Of a stretch of 64,000 bases of DNA, positions 52,873-62,509 are shown in pieces. Origin of the DNA: Caenimonas sp. SL110 (GTDB lineage Bacteria; Pseudomonadota; Gammaproteobacteria; Burkholderiales; Burkholderiaceae_C). The notes under the pieces were generated by a model. It was not told where the DNA came from, ran no database searches, and saw nothing but the letters and a program-made list of their open reading frames with translations. A program made the translations under genes and the position numbers. How positions within the stretch are numbered: position 1 is the stretch's first letter; every line of letters begins with the position of its first letter. The stretch is from assembly GCF_001044395.1 (NCBI RefSeq), contig NZ_JANU01000031.1, forward strand, positions 231,236-295,235, given 5' to 3'.

Positions 52873-53934
52873 ATGGTCCAGCGCCGCACCCTTTTGAAAT
52901 CAACCGCCGCAGCGACGGTGCTGGGCGTGCCCGGCCTGTCTGGCATTGCCCAGCAAGCTGTCACGCTCAAGTTCCACACCTTCATGGCCCCGCAGTCGAA
53001 TGTGTGGCTGACCATGCACAAGCCGTGGATGGACAAGGTCGAAAAAGAGTCGGGTGGGCGAATCAAGTTCGAAGGCTATCCCGCCATGCAGCTGGGCGGC
53101 ACGCCGGTTCAGCTTTATGACCAGGCCAAGGATGGCGTTGTCGATATTTCGTGGACGCTGCCCGGCAACACCGCCGGCCGCTTCCCGCGCATCGAGGTGT
53201 TCGAGCTGCCGTTCATGATGAACAACGCCGAAGCCACGTCCAAGGCCTATTGGGAATATGTGCAGACGGTGGCCGTCGACGAGTTCAAGGACGTACAGGT
53301 CCTGGCCCTGCACGTGCACGGCCCCGGCATGTTCCACACCAAGGACAAGCTGGTCAAGACTGCCGACGACCTCAAGGGCATGAAGGTCCGCGGCCCGACC
53401 CGCCAGATCACCAAGATGCTCGGCTACGTGGGCGCTACGCCCGTGGGCATGCCGCTTCCAGCGATTCCGGATGCGCTCTCCAAAGGCACGATCGACGGTT
53501 GCGTGATTCCCTGGGAAGTGGTGCCTTCGGTCAAGGTGCATGAACTGACCAAATTCCACAGCGAGTTCGAGAACTCGGGCGGCGCGCTTTACACCACCAC
53601 TTTCGTGATGGGCATGAACAAGGCGAAGTACGCATCGCTGGCACCCGACCTCAAGAAGATCATCGACAACAACTCGGGCATGGCCACGTCGGCCTGGCTC
53701 GGCAAGACCCAGCAGGGCAACGATCCCGTGGGCCGAAAGGCTGCCGAAGACCGCAAGAACACGATCTACCAGATCACCACGGCCGACGCGCAGGAGTTCA
53801 AGCGCAAGGCTCGCCTGGTGGAAGTCGAGTGGGTCGAAGACATGAACAAGCGCGGCCATGACGGCAAGAAACTGCTGGAGACCGCACGCGCGCTGATCGA
53901 AAAGCACGGTAAAGCCACGCCCGCCAAAAAATGA
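52873..53934 (+). CDS. dctP: TRAP transporter periplasmic substrate-binding protein
   Basis: The 353-residue receptor starts with QRRTLLKSTAAATVLG, a twin-arginine-like signal peptide, and contains the DctP-type motif MKVRGPTRQITKML and VIPWEV. The Arg in KVRGPT is the carboxylate-binding position of DctP receptors. It sits 65 bases after dctM; a small CGCAC/GTGCG hairpin in this gap could be an attenuator that raises receptor output. A strong ribosome-binding site (AGGAGAAAC) is present. Confidence 0.94.
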   Translation: MVQRRTLLKSTAAATVLGVPGLSGIAQQAVTLKFHTFMAPQSNVWLTMHKPWMDKVEKESGGRIKFEGYPAMQLGGTPVQLYDQAKDGVVDISWTLPGNTAGRFPRIEVFELPFMMNNAEATSKAYWEYVQTVAVDEFKDVQVLALHVHGPGMFHTKDKLVKTADDLKGMKVRGPTRQITKMLGYVGATPVGMPLPAIPDALSKGTIDGCVIPWEVVPSVKVHELTKFHSEFENSGGALYTTTFVMGMNKAKYASLAPDLKKIIDNNSGMATSAWLGKTQQGNDPVGRKAAEDRKNTIYQITTADAQEFKRKARLVEVEWVEDMNKRGHDGKKLLETARALIEKHGKATPAKK

Positions 53935-53943
53935 AGGCTATCC

Positions 53944-53965
53944 TTCCCCGTAAACTCGGGGAATG
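53944..53965 (+). promoter_or_regulatory. Promoter-like hairpin ending in the Nudix start codon
   Basis: A stem TTCCCCG / CGGGGAA with a TAAACT loop (53944-53963) overlaps the ATG at 53963. The loop TAAACT (53951-53956) is a good -10 element; the expected start point falls on or next to the A of ATG, so a leaderless transcript is possible. The -35 region (AAAATG) is poor. No ribosome-binding site is visible. Confidence 0.45.
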
Positions 53966-54511
53966 ACTTTTCGCAGCGCGATCAAACACTGCAGGAACTG
54001 CGGTGCAGGTGTTGTCTACCGCGTGCCGGATGACGGCGATGTCCGCGAGCGGGCCGTGTGCCCCGCTTGCGACACCATCCACTATGAGAACCCGCTGAAT
54101 GTCGTCGGCACCGTGCCCTATTGGGGCGACAAGGTGTTGCTGTGCAAGCGCAACATAGAACCACGCTGGGGCAAGTGGACCTTACCTGCGGGCTTCATGG
54201 AACTGAACGAGTCCACCTCGGAAGGCGCGGCTCGCGAGACCGACGAGGAAGCTGGCGCGAAGTTCGAAATGGAAGGCCTGCTTTCACTGCTGAGCGTGCC
54301 TCGCGTGGGGCAGGTTCACCTTTTTTACCTCGCCAGGCTGCTGAGCGATCAGTTCGATCCGGGTCATGAAACGATAGAAGCCCGCCTGTTCACAGAAGCC
54401 GAAATTCCCTGGGACGAGATTGCCTTTCGCACCGTCAAGGAGACGCTGGGCTTCTACTTCGAGGACCGCCGCCGGGGCAGCTTCGACGTGCACACAATGG
54501 ACATCGTCTGA
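53963..54511 (+). CDS. Nudix hydrolase with N-terminal zinc ribbon
   Basis: The 182-residue protein has a zinc ribbon (Cys10, Cys13, Cys33, Cys36) and a complete Nudix box spanning residues 77-99 (G-x5-E-x7-RETDEEAG). The arrangement is like that of NudC-related ADP-ribose or NAD pyrophosphatases and of a conserved betaproteobacterial group. It hydrolyses a nucleoside diphosphate linked to another moiety. It is convergent with the kinase gene, 30 bases between stops. The substrate is not deducible. Confidence 0.92.
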   Translation: MTFRSAIKHCRNCGAGVVYRVPDDGDVRERAVCPACDTIHYENPLNVVGTVPYWGDKVLLCKRNIEPRWGKWTLPAGFMELNESTSEGAARETDEEAGAKFEMEGLLSLLSVPRVGQVHLFYLARLLSDQFDPGHETIEARLFTEAEIPWDEIAFRTVKETLGFYFEDRRRGSFDVHTMDIV

Positions 54512-54541
54512 AACGGCCCTGACCGCCAGGCAAGGGCTCGC

Positions 54542-56746
54542 CTATTGGGGCCCCTGCCGGACCTTGCTTTCTTCGCGCAGCTTGATGTCTTCGCGCCGCT
54601 TGACGCAAAGCGGGTGATTGCGCGAGACGGCCTTGTCGCAATGCTCGGCCAGGCAGAACTCACGCGACACGAACATCTTGTCCTTGCATTGCTCCACCGG
54701 ATTGGGACCGTTGAGAACCACGGCACCCGAAGCCACCCGGCTCTCTTCACGCATCGGCGCAGCAGGTGCCACCGGAAAGTTGCGTGGTGCTTCGTTGAGG
54801 GGGGTCGGGGTCACGATCCGCGGTTTGGGCGCGCTGGCCACCCGGCGCGCTGCGCTGGCTTTTGCCGCCGCCGCATTCGCTGCAGACGCAGCAGACGCAG
54901 CAACGGTTGCAGCAGACGCACTGGCGGGCAGAGCGACCGCCGCTGCAGGCGCGGGTGTGGTGACCGCCGCTGCAGGCGTGGTCACCGCAGCGACCGGTAC
55001 ATCGGCGGAAGCCCTGGAGGCGGCACTCGCAGCGGCCGCTACTTCGACAGGCGCGGTCTTCTTGCCGCTCATGAGGAAGGCAGCGATCGCAATGACCGCG
55101 ACAGCGCCTATGCCGGCGATGACGGCCAGAGGTGGCTTTTTGCGCACTTGCGCAGTCACCCCTGCGCCCCGGTCCCTGCCCTCGCCCTCGCCCTTGTCCG
55201 CTTCCTTCTCCTGTTCTTTTTCCTTCTTCAGCGCCCGCTGCACTTTTGCGGCTGCTGCCGCCATCACAAGCGAGTCGGGCGCCGGGGCTTGAACCGACGC
55301 GCCGGTGGAGGTCGGCTCCGGGGACGCGGCAGGCGAAGCGGCTACCAACGCTGGAGAATCGTGCGGAGGCACCGGAAGTTGTGCAGGTGGCGAAGCAGCC
55401 TGGGCAAGCGAATCCGACCCGCCTTCAGGACTCCTGGGTTCGAACTGCGTGCTGGTGAAGTCTGTCTGGGCGAACGTGGACGACTCCGACGACGGGCCCA
55501 GGTCGCGCTCCGGCTGCGATCCAGTGGTTGCAGCGCCCGCTGTCGCAGGGGGTTGGGCGACAACCAGGGGTGCGGTGAACGTGCTCGGACGCATCCGGGT
55601 CGCATCGAGGTCCTGCTCGCTGCCGGGCAGGATTCCGCCGAGCACGGTCTGGTCGCCTGCGAGGGTCCCACCTGTCAGCTTGCGAAGCCGGCGTCGTGCA
55701 AGATCGGCATAGATGCCCGCCGGAAACCTGGAAAGAAAGCCCTCGAACTCTTCCGGATCGACCGAGTCCTTGATGTCTTTCCAGTAAACGAGTTCGACTT
55801 CCTGCGTCACCGTCGAGGGGCTGGTCAACACCGACCCGGTCGTCACCGATGGATTGATGTTCGACGGGCCCTCCTGGCGGCGACCGGGATCGGCAGGCGG
55901 GACGACCGTCGCGTCTTCGGCGCGGCGGATGGCCGACTGCAACGCGGAGGCAAAGTCGCGGGCTGTGGCAAAGCGCTCATCCCGATTTTTCGCAAGCGCG
56001 CGTGCGACCACGGCATCAATCGCCGGGGGAAGGCGGGCGTTGAACGAGCTCGGCGCTGCGGGCGTGTGACCGATGATCTGGTGAATGATCGAGAAGTCGT
56101 TGTCGCCATCGAAGGGACGCTTGTCCGTCAGCAGCTGGTAGAGCACCACGCCCACCGAAAACAGGTCTGCGCGGGCGTCGATCTTCTGGCCTTGCACCTG
56201 CTCGGGCGACATGTATTTGAGCGTGCCGACCATGCTGCCCTGCGTGCGCGTGGCCTCGCCCGAATCCTGGATGCGTGCCACGCCGAAGTCGGTGAGCTTG
56301 ACGCGACCGCCCGGCTCGATCAGCAGGTTGGCTGGCTTGATGTCGCGGTGAACGATGCCCTGCTTGTGCGCGTAGTCGAGCGCGGACAGCAGGTCGCGGA
56401 TCATCTTGAGCGACTGCTCCAGCGAGTAGCGAATGCCCTTGTCGAGGTGGTGCTTGAGGTCGTCGCCCTGGATGAACTCCATGACGAGAAACGCAATGTC
56501 GCCGTCCCGGTCGGAGTCGTAGACGCTGACGATGTTGGGGTGCTGCAACCGCGCTGCCGAGCGGGCTTCGGTGCGAAAGCGCGCCTCGTATTCGGCGGCG
56601 GCCTCTTCGGACAGGTTCTCGACCTTGACGGTCTTGATGGCGACGCGCCGATCGAGATTGGGGTCCTTGCCCTCGTACACGATTCCCATCGCGCCCTTGC
56701 CGAGAACGCGGATGAGGTCATATCGGCCAAGCTTTTTGAGACTCAC
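54542..56746 (-). CDS. Membrane-anchored serine/threonine protein kinase
   Basis: The 734-residue protein has a full Hanks-type kinase domain at residues 8-270: Gly loop [11 protein letters not shown], Lys38 (VAIK), [10 protein letters not shown] (133-142), DFG (153-155) and [11 protein letters not shown] short W...I...FP.G repeat (about 321-358), an Ala/Pro-rich stretch and one membrane helix at 539-559 follow, then a long Ala-rich region and a C-terminal domain with four cysteines (about 695-720) facing the periplasm. It is the last gene of a three-gene signalling set. A matching PP2C phosphatase is not in the window. Confidence 0.93.
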   Translation of the reverse strand: MSLKKLGRYDLIRVLGKGAMGIVYEGKDPNLDRRVAIKTVKVENLSEEAAAEYEARFRTEARSAARLQHPNIVSVYDSDRDGDIAFLVMEFIQGDDLKHHLDKGIRYSLEQSLKMIRDLLSALDYAHKQGIVHRDIKPANLLIEPGGRVKLTDFGVARIQDSGEATRTQGSMVGTLKYMSPEQVQGQKIDARADLFSVGVVLYQLLTDKRPFDGDNDFSIIHQIIGHTPAAPSSFNARLPPAIDAVVARALAKNRDERFATARDFASALQSAIRRAEDATVVPPADPGRRQEGPSNINPSVTTGSVLTSPSTVTQEVELVYWKDIKDSVDPEEFEGFLSRFPAGIYADLARRRLRKLTGGTLAGDQTVLGGILPGSEQDLDATRMRPSTFTAPLVVAQPPATAGAATTGSQPERDLGPSSESSTFAQTDFTSTQFEPRSPEGGSDSLAQAASPPAQLPVPPHDSPALVAASPAASPEPTSTGASVQAPAPDSLVMAAAAAKVQRALKKEKEQEKEADKGEGEGRDRGAGVTAQVRKKPPLAVIAGIGAVAVIAIAAFLMSGKKTAPVEVAAAASAASRASADVPVAAVTTPAAAVTTPAPAAAVALPASASAATVAASAASAANAAAAKASAARRVASAPKPRIVTPTPLNEAPRNFPVAPAAPMREESRVASGAVVLNGPNPVEQCKDKMFVSREFCLAEHCDKAVSRNHPLCVKRREDIKLREESKVRQGPQ

Positions 56747-56806
56747 GGGAACGGGCGCCCTGTAACGTGCGGAAACCGATTCTAGCCTTGCCCTTGCGCC
56801 AGCAAC

Positions 56807-57937
56807 TTATCTCTCGCGAGGCGGTGTCTCCCGGCGGATACGCAGGCTTTCCCGCAGGTAGGCGTCGGTGAAGTAGCGGTCGAGCAAAAGCTGGGTCCAC
56901 TTCGACATGTCCTCGCCCTGTTCACCGTAATACTTCGAAAACGCGTCCCAGGCCCGGACGCCTTCAAGAATTTTGGGTCCGCCGCCCAGCAGGCGCTCTT
57001 TCAGGGCCTCGGGCTCGAATTCCTTGAGCGTGCCGGCAATCGCGGCGCGGGTCGCTGACGAACTCGCGGTGTTGTGTGCGATCAGCTCGACGAACAGCTC
57101 GCGCAGCGCACGCTCCGGGTTGGCAAACCCGACGCCGGCGGCCCGCCCACCGAAGAGGTAACGCAACTTCGTCTCTTGCGGCCAGTCGCTCTTGAGGGGG
57201 TTGTTGTCCTTGGTCGCAACCATGGTGCGGTCGCCGGACCGCATCTCGTGCTTCACCCCGATCACACTGGAATGGAGCTCCATCACGCCCAGGACAAGTA
57301 TTCGAACGAGGCGTCCTATGGTTTCGAGCTCGCCCTGGCTCAGGCTTCCGAGCGTCGATGGATCCAGGCCCAGGCCCTTGAAGATGGAAGAGACATCGCC
57401 TGCGGCCAGCTTGGTGGCATCCAGCGGGCCACCGCCATCCTGACCCGGGCCGAACGTGCTTTCGAAGCCCCATTCACCAAAGGGATCGTCTTCATTGGCC
57501 GACGACGCCATGGAAGCGCGCGGTGCAGACGCAACCGGCATCGTTGCGCCCGAACCCTCGCGATCGAACACCGCCCAGGGGTCGGCGTCAGGGGCCGGCT
57601 CTGGTTCGGGCTGCGTTGAAGCAGGCGTTGCGACCAGCCGGACATCCAGCGCGTAGTCCCCGACTTTCATGGTCTGGCCAAACGGCAGCACACCGCGAGC
57701 GCCCGGTGGGGCCTCGCCAAATGGCATCTCTACGCCATTGACCACCGACAGCACATGAAACACAAGCGTGTGGTTTTCGCACCAGACGGCCAGGTGGCGC
57801 CGCGACACATTGCGCTCCGGGTCAGGCAGGCAAATACCGCAATCTGCGTCGCGTCCGAGAACCAGCGGGTCCTGCCCGGCCTCCAGCGTGCGCACCACAT
57901 CCAGGCCGGGGCCCGCGATGTGGATTTCAAGTGTCAT
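56807..57937 (-). CDS. FHA-domain protein with type VI secretion TagH-like C-terminus
   Basis: The 376-residue protein has an N-terminal FHA domain (about 1-100; LVLGRDADCGICLPDPERNV then SRRHL, which binds phosphothreonine) and a C-terminal helical region (from about 190) resembling the TagH/ImpI family of type VI secretion. Between them is a low-complexity linker. The start at 57937 is fixed by the FHA fold. It lies 32 bases after the cyclase-FHA gene and 60 before the kinase, which likely phosphorylates partners it reads. No type VI structural genes are nearby. Confidence 0.85.
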   Translation of the reverse strand: MTLEIHIAGPGLDVVRTLEAGQDPLVLGRDADCGICLPDPERNVSRRHLAVWCENHTLVFHVLSVVNGVEMPFGEAPPGARGVLPFGQTMKVGDYALDVRLVATPASTQPEPEPAPDADPWAVFDREGSGATMPVASAPRASMASSANEDDPFGEWGFESTFGPGQDGGGPLDATKLAAGDVSSIFKGLGLDPSTLGSLSQGELETIGRLVRILVLGVMELHSSVIGVKHEMRSGDRTMVATKDNNPLKSDWPQETKLRYLFGGRAAGVGFANPERALRELFVELIAHNTASSSATRAAIAGTLKEFEPEALKERLLGGGPKILEGVRAWDAFSKYYGEQGEDMSKWTQLLLDRYFTDAYLRESLRIRRETPPRER

Positions 57938-57969
57938 GGATTGCGGTTCCTGTACTGCGACCGCGTAGG

Positions 57970-58860
57970 TCAGGCCTTGACGGAGAAATGCACGATGGTT
58001 GCCTCTTCGGCCTCGCGCTCGCATCCCAGCGAAATCTGCCCGTGACCGACGAGGTAACACTCGGTGCGCCTGAGGACCACCGGCTCGCTCTGGTTGCCGA
58101 AGTAGGCCCAGGTGCCGAAGCTCGATCCGTCGCCCAGCACGAAATGCCCACCCCGCCACTCGATGGTGGCGTGCACACGGGACACGCGCGAGTCGTTCAC
58201 GGACAAGGATGCGGTTGCCGCTCGCCCGAGCGTGAATTTTTCGCCGCTGGTGTCGATCCGATGAGTCTGCCCGAGGGCCGACAGTTCCAGCGACGCATCC
58301 CTGAGCGCCTTGAACATCGAAACGCCCATGACAGTCGCATCAGCGTCGCGCTCGACCATCCACTGGACGCGATAGATCTCGGTGACTTCCTGCTTGCCAC
58401 GCAAATACATCGGCCCCAGGCTGCGCAACTGGGACTGCATCTGATCCGTGAGGGCGACGCGAACGCGCTGCGTGGTGAGGATCTGCTCGGCACCTGCCAG
58501 GTCGGCCAGGCGCGCCGCACTGTTGACAGCATCGCCATAGCAATCGCCATCGATCTCCACGACGTCTCCGCTCTCGACACCCATCTGCATCTGGACCGGC
58601 TTGAGCGTGCCACCGGGATGAACCGGTTTCTCCTGCAATCGCTTCTGGATCGCGATGCAGGCCTCAATGGCGTCGGCCTCTTTGGGGAATACGACAAAGA
58701 TGCCGTCGCCGAGCAACTTGACCACCCGCCCGTTGTGTTGCTCGAAAGTCCTGGAGAGAGCGCCTGTGAGCTGGGTCACGAAGCGGCCGGCCGTCTCATC
58801 GCCCAGGCGCTCGAAGATGCCCGTACTGCCGACCAGATCTGCAAAAACGACTGTTGCCAC
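57970..58860 (-). CDS. Class III nucleotide cyclase with C-terminal FHA domain
   Basis: The 296-residue protein has a class III cyclase catalytic domain at residues 1-180 with the metal-binding Asp8 (FADLVG) and Asp52 (LGDG). Lys48 and Asp110 point to adenine specificity, and Asn113 and Arg117 stabilise the transition state, so it is probably an active adenylate cyclase. An FHA domain (about 205-285; LGRAATASLSVNDSRVSRVH) follows. The start is a GTG at 58860, as an upstream in-frame stop leaves no better choice. It heads the three-gene signalling locus. Confidence 0.9.
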   Translation of the reverse strand: MATVVFADLVGSTGIFERLGDETAGRFVTQLTGALSRTFEQHNGRVVKLLGDGIFVVFPKEADAIEACIAIQKRLQEKPVHPGGTLKPVQMQMGVESGDVVEIDGDCYGDAVNSAARLADLAGAEQILTTQRVRVALTDQMQSQLRSLGPMYLRGKQEVTEIYRVQWMVERDADATVMGVSMFKALRDASLELSALGQTHRIDTSGEKFTLGRAATASLSVNDSRVSRVHATIEWRGGHFVLGDGSSFGTWAYFGNQSEPVVLRRTECYLVGHGQISLGCEREAEEATIVHFSVKA

Positions 58861-58960
58861 GATGTGTTCAGCGTCCCTGGTTGATGAAGTGAATTAGCGC
58901 CATTGGCCGCGATTTTATGCGGTGGGGCGCACATGACAACAAGCAGAGGTCACATGAAAA

Positions 58961-58993
58961 ACAAAAGGGCCGACAGAAAACTGTCGGCCCTTT
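58961..58993 (-). terminator. Rho-independent terminator downstream of tRNA-Pro
   Basis: A perfect 13-base stem AAAGGGCCGACAG / CTGTCGGCCCTTT (58964-58993) with a four-base loop is followed on the minus strand by TTTTGTTTTT. It ends the transcript from the tRNA and lies 39 bases from the tRNA's 3' end. Confidence 0.85.
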
Positions 58994-59032
58994 GAGGGAA
59001 CTTCGGGTGACCTGAGGTCACTTTTGACGAAT

Positions 59033-59109
59033 TGGTCGGCGTGAAAGGATTCGAACCTTCGACCCCTTGCACCCCATGCAAGTGCGCTACCAGGCTGCGC
59101 TACACGCCG
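59033..59109 (-). tRNA. tRNA-Pro (anticodon GGG)
   Basis: The 77-base minus-strand gene folds into the cloverleaf: acceptor CGGCGTG pairing with CACGCCG, D loop AGCGCAGCCTGGTAGCGC, anticodon stem CTTGC/GCAAG around the loop ATGGGGT, T loop TTCGAAT, and an encoded CCA end. The anticodon GGG reads CCC/CCU proline codons. It is followed by a terminator and preceded by the merR gene. Confidence 0.96.
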
Positions 59110-59133
59110 AGCCTTGAATTATAGCGTGAGGCC

Positions 59134-59583
59134 TCAGTGCGTCGACGAGAGCAAGTCCCGAATCTCGAAGAGTTCCCTGCGCACGAGCATCAATTTCTGC
59201 GAGACACGATCGTCCTCATCGGCAACCGAGCTGTCTTCAAAGTCCTCGAAAGTGGAGTCTTCGACTTCGATGACCTCCACGCCTTCGAGCATGACCTCAC
59301 CGGCACGTCGCTTGTCGCGCTCGCCCTGCACCAGTTCCTGCAGCTTGTTGCGTGCACCGCTGATGGTGAACCCCTGGTCGTACAGAAGATCGCGGATTCG
59401 GCGAATCATGAGCACCTCATGGTGCTGGTAATAGCGCCGGTTGCCGCGCCGCTTCATCGGACGCAGCTGCGTGAACTCCTGCTCCCAATACCGTAGCACG
59501 TGAGGCTTGACACCACACAGGTCGCTGACTTCACCGATGGTGAAGTAACGCTTTGCTGGTATGGACGGGAGGCTTTTCTCCAT
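59134..59583 (-). CDS. MerR family transcriptional regulator
   Basis: The 149-residue protein begins with a MerR winged helix (YFTIGEVSDLCGVKPHVLRY, EQEFTQLRPMKRRGNRRYY), then a coiled-coil helix and an acidic tail. It is the small regulator consistently found downstream of ihfA in betaproteobacteria, without known ligand. The tail lacks the cysteines of metal-sensing MerR members. The ATG at 59583 is preferred to a TTG three codons earlier. Confidence 0.9.
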   Translation of the reverse strand: MEKSLPSIPAKRYFTIGEVSDLCGVKPHVLRYWEQEFTQLRPMKRRGNRRYYQHHEVLMIRRIRDLLYDQGFTISGARNKLQELVQGERDKRRAGEVMLEGVEVIEVEDSTFEDFEDSSVADEDDRVSQKLMLVRRELFEIRDLLSSTH

Positions 59584-59703
59584 TGAAATCAATATCGTAG
59601 GAGGGAAAGCTGCTAGGTTACTCTAAGTCACGCACGCGTGCAAAGCGCACGCGCCGAAAGACGCATGCTTTCGCCGCAAGCGGTCATCGGCCAAGCGCTG
59701 GCT

Positions 59704-60066
59704 TCAGCCTTCGGACGGCCCATCGCCCTGGATCTGTTCCTTGAGCTTGTGGCTGGCGTGAAATGTGACGACGCGGCGAGCATCGATCGGAATCGCTTCG
59801 CCGGTTCGGGGATTGCGCCCGGGCCGGGGGGCTTTGGTGCGGATCTGGAAGTTGCCAAATCCGGATATTTTCACGTCGTTGCCTTCGACCAGGCTATCGG
59901 AAATCAGGTCGAAAAACGCATCGATCATGTCCTTGGATTCGCGCTTGTTCAAGCCAATCTGCTCGAACAGCAACTCGGCCAGCTGCGCCTTGGTCAGCGC
60001 TGGAGTCTCCAGGCTTTCAACTGCAAAGTCCATCAGGTCGTCCCGCGGCGTGTTGAGCGCGTCCAT
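59704..60066 (-). CDS. ihfA: Integration host factor, alpha subunit
   Basis: The 120-residue HU/IHF protein has [20 protein letters not shown] at the dimer interface and [20 protein letters not shown], the DNA-bending arm with its Pro. With IhfB it bends DNA at specific sites in replication, recombination and transcription. It begins 4 bases after the pheT stop, the common pheST-ihfA arrangement. The first 25 residues extend beyond the usual start, so a shorter start at Met12 is possible. Confidence 0.95.
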   Translation of the reverse strand: MDALNTPRDDLMDFAVESLETPALTKAQLAELLFEQIGLNKRESKDMIDAFFDLISDSLVEGNDVKISGFGNFQIRTKAPRPGRNPRTGEAIPIDARRVVTFHASHKLKEQIQGDGPSEG

Positions 60067-60070
60067 GTTG

Positions 60071-62488
60071 TCATCCCCTCAAACGCCCGCCGAGACGGAC
60101 TGCAATCGCATCGACAACCGACTTCACCGCCGCATCGATCTGGTCGTCGGTCAGTGTGGCTTCGGCGCTGGAAAGCGTCAAGCGAACGGCAGCGCTTTTT
60201 TCATTCTCAGCGAGCCCACCACCACCCTGCTTGGGCTTGTACACATCGAAAAGGAATGCGTCCTGCAGGAGGCCCTGCGTCTGCGCCCCACGAGCGGCCG
60301 AAATGATGGCATCGTGCGTCACGTTGTCGCCGACGATCACGGCGATGTCGCGTTGGACCGGTTGAAACTTCGGCACGGGCGCGAACGCGGGTACCTCGCG
60401 ATGTGCGACTGCCTCGAAGTCCAGTTCAAACAGCACAGGCGCGTGCGCCAGATCCCATTTCTGACGCCAGCGTGGGTGCAACTCACCGACGAAACCAATC
60501 TTCTTTCCGCTGAGGCTGACCTGCGCGCAACGGCCAGGGTGCATCGCAGGATGCGTCGCTGGCTCGAAGCTCGCCTTGAGGGGCGCGAGCAGGGCCTCGA
60601 CATCGCCCTTGACGTCATAGAAGTCGGTGCCTGCAGCCTTGGTGCCCCACTGCAAGCCCGTGGCGTCTCCATAGGCGAGACCGGCCACAAGCACAGGCTG
60701 GTGCACGCCACGAACGGTGACGTCGCCCGTAGGCACGGACGAGTCGCGCACGAAGACGCGGCCGACTTCGAACAGCCGAACTCGCTCGGCCTTGCGGTCG
60801 AGGTTGAATTTCAGCGCCTGCATGAGCGAGCCCAGCAGCGAGGAGCGCATGACACCCATCTGGCTCGCGATCGGGTTGAGCAGCTTGATGGGATCGCTCT
60901 TGCCAGCCAGCTCGCGCTCCCAGCTTTCGTCGACGAAGCTGAAGTTGATCGTCTCCTGGTAGCCGCTGGCCGCCAGCAAACGACGCACCGCGAAACGCCC
61001 ACGCCGGGACTCGGGCAGCATGCGCGCCGTGATCGGCGCGATCGGCGGCGTTGTCGGCAGATGCTCATATCCGACGATACGCACGACTTCCTCGATCAGG
61101 TCTTCCTCGATGGTGATGTCGAATCGATACGGTGGCGGCTTGACGGTGAGGACTCCATCGCGCGATGTGACGGGCAAACCCAATCGCTTCAATGCATCGA
61201 GGCACTGGGGCTCGGACAATGGCATGCCGATCACTTTTGCGGCTCGTGCGACGCGCAGGCTGACCGGCTTGCATTCGGGCAACGCCAGAACCTGATCGTC
61301 CATCGGACCGGCTTCCCCGCCACAAATGGCCTGGATCAGTCCCGTGATGTGCTCGATGTGTTCGACCGTCTGCGCGGGATCGACACCACGCTCGAAGCGG
61401 TGTCCTGCATCGGTGGAGAAGTTGTAGCGGCGCGAACGACCCTGGATGGCCTGGGGCCACCAGAAGGCGGCCTCCACATAGACATTGCGCGTGTCGTCGG
61501 ACACTGCCGTGGCATCGCCACCCATGATGCCCGCGAGTGACTCGACCTGCTGGTCGTCGGCGATCACGCCGGTGGTCTCATCGACCGTGACCGTGTTGCC
61601 ATTGAGCAGCTTGAGCGTTTCTCCCGCCCTGCCCCAGCGAACGTCGAGCGCTCCGTGAATCTTGTCCAGGTCGAAGATGTGCGATGGCCGCCCGAACTCG
61701 AACATCACGTAGTTGGAGATATCGACAAGGGCTGTGACGCTGCGCTGGCCGCACCGTGCAAGACGGTCCACCATCCACTGGGGAGTTTTTGCTTTCGTGT
61801 CGACATTGCGAACGATGCGGCCGGAAAAGCGGCCGCAGAGGTCGGGCGCAGCGACGTTGACCTTGAGCGTTGCGTCGTGCACCACGGCGGCAGCTTCGAA
61901 AGATGGCTGCTTGAGTGGCGCGCCCGTCAATGCCGACAGCTCTCGCGCCACGCCGTACACGCTCAGCGCGTGAGCGAGGTTGGGCGTGAGCTTGAGCGTG
62001 AAGATGGTGTCGTCCAGCGACAGAAGGTCACGAACTGGCGCGCCGACCTCTGCGTCGGCGGCGAGTTCAAGCAAGCCGCCGTGGTCTTCGCTCAGCTTGA
62101 GCTCGCGAGCCGAACACAGCATGCCCTGGCTCTCGACGCCGCGCAGTTTGCCCAGCTTGATCTGGAAAGGCTTGCCGTCATCACCAGGAGGCAATTCGGC
62201 GCCAACGAGCGCTGTGGGTACTTTGATGCCGACACGGGCATTCGGAGCGCCGCAGACGATGTTGAGCAAGGTGCCCTGCCCCACATCGACCTGGCACACC
62301 CGCAGGCGATCAGCATCAGGATGCTGCACGGCCTCTTTGATCTCTCCGACCACGACCTTGCTGAATGGCGGGGCGACCGGATGCAGTGCTTCCACCTCCA
62401 GACCGCCCATCGTGAGGGTATCGGCAAGCTGTTGGGTGGTGAGCGGCGGATTGCAGAATTCGCGCAGCCAGGACTCTGGAAATTGCAT
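60071..62488 (-). CDS. pheT: Phenylalanyl-tRNA synthetase beta subunit
   Basis: The 805-residue subunit starts [29 protein letters not shown] and contains the tRNA-binding domain ([20 protein letters not shown]), the B3/B4 editing domain and a C-terminal anticodon-binding domain. With PheS it forms the alpha2beta2 enzyme that charges tRNA-Phe. It begins 21 bases after the pheS stop. Length is standard for this group (about 800). Confidence 0.98.
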   Translation of the reverse strand: MQFPESWLREFCNPPLTTQQLADTLTMGGLEVEALHPVAPPFSKVVVGEIKEAVQHPDADRLRVCQVDVGQGTLLNIVCGAPNARVGIKVPTALVGAELPPGDDGKPFQIKLGKLRGVESQGMLCSARELKLSEDHGGLLELAADAEVGAPVRDLLSLDDTIFTLKLTPNLAHALSVYGVARELSALTGAPLKQPSFEAAAVVHDATLKVNVAAPDLCGRFSGRIVRNVDTKAKTPQWMVDRLARCGQRSVTALVDISNYVMFEFGRPSHIFDLDKIHGALDVRWGRAGETLKLLNGNTVTVDETTGVIADDQQVESLAGIMGGDATAVSDDTRNVYVEAAFWWPQAIQGRSRRYNFSTDAGHRFERGVDPAQTVEHIEHITGLIQAICGGEAGPMDDQVLALPECKPVSLRVARAAKVIGMPLSEPQCLDALKRLGLPVTSRDGVLTVKPPPYRFDITIEEDLIEEVVRIVGYEHLPTTPPIAPITARMLPESRRGRFAVRRLLAASGYQETINFSFVDESWERELAGKSDPIKLLNPIASQMGVMRSSLLGSLMQALKFNLDRKAERVRLFEVGRVFVRDSSVPTGDVTVRGVHQPVLVAGLAYGDATGLQWGTKAAGTDFYDVKGDVEALLAPLKASFEPATHPAMHPGRCAQVSLSGKKIGFVGELHPRWRQKWDLAHAPVLFELDFEAVAHREVPAFAPVPKFQPVQRDIAVIVGDNVTHDAIISAARGAQTQGLLQDAFLFDVYKPKQGGGGLAENEKSAAVRLTLSSAEATLTDDQIDAAVKSVVDAIAVRLGGRLRG

Positions 62489-62509
62489 GGGTGTTCTATC
62501 GAAATCAGT

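Noticed and set aside
54880..55060. GCAGACGCA-type short repeats near the kinase gene end, first considered a CRISPR-like or satellite array
   Set aside because: They encode the Ala-rich linker of the kinase; units are irregular and without spacers.
54545..56785. 746-residue plus-strand frame opposite the kinase
   Set aside because: It mirrors the Ala/Pro-rich kinase coding sequence and lacks a ribosome-binding site or any domain.
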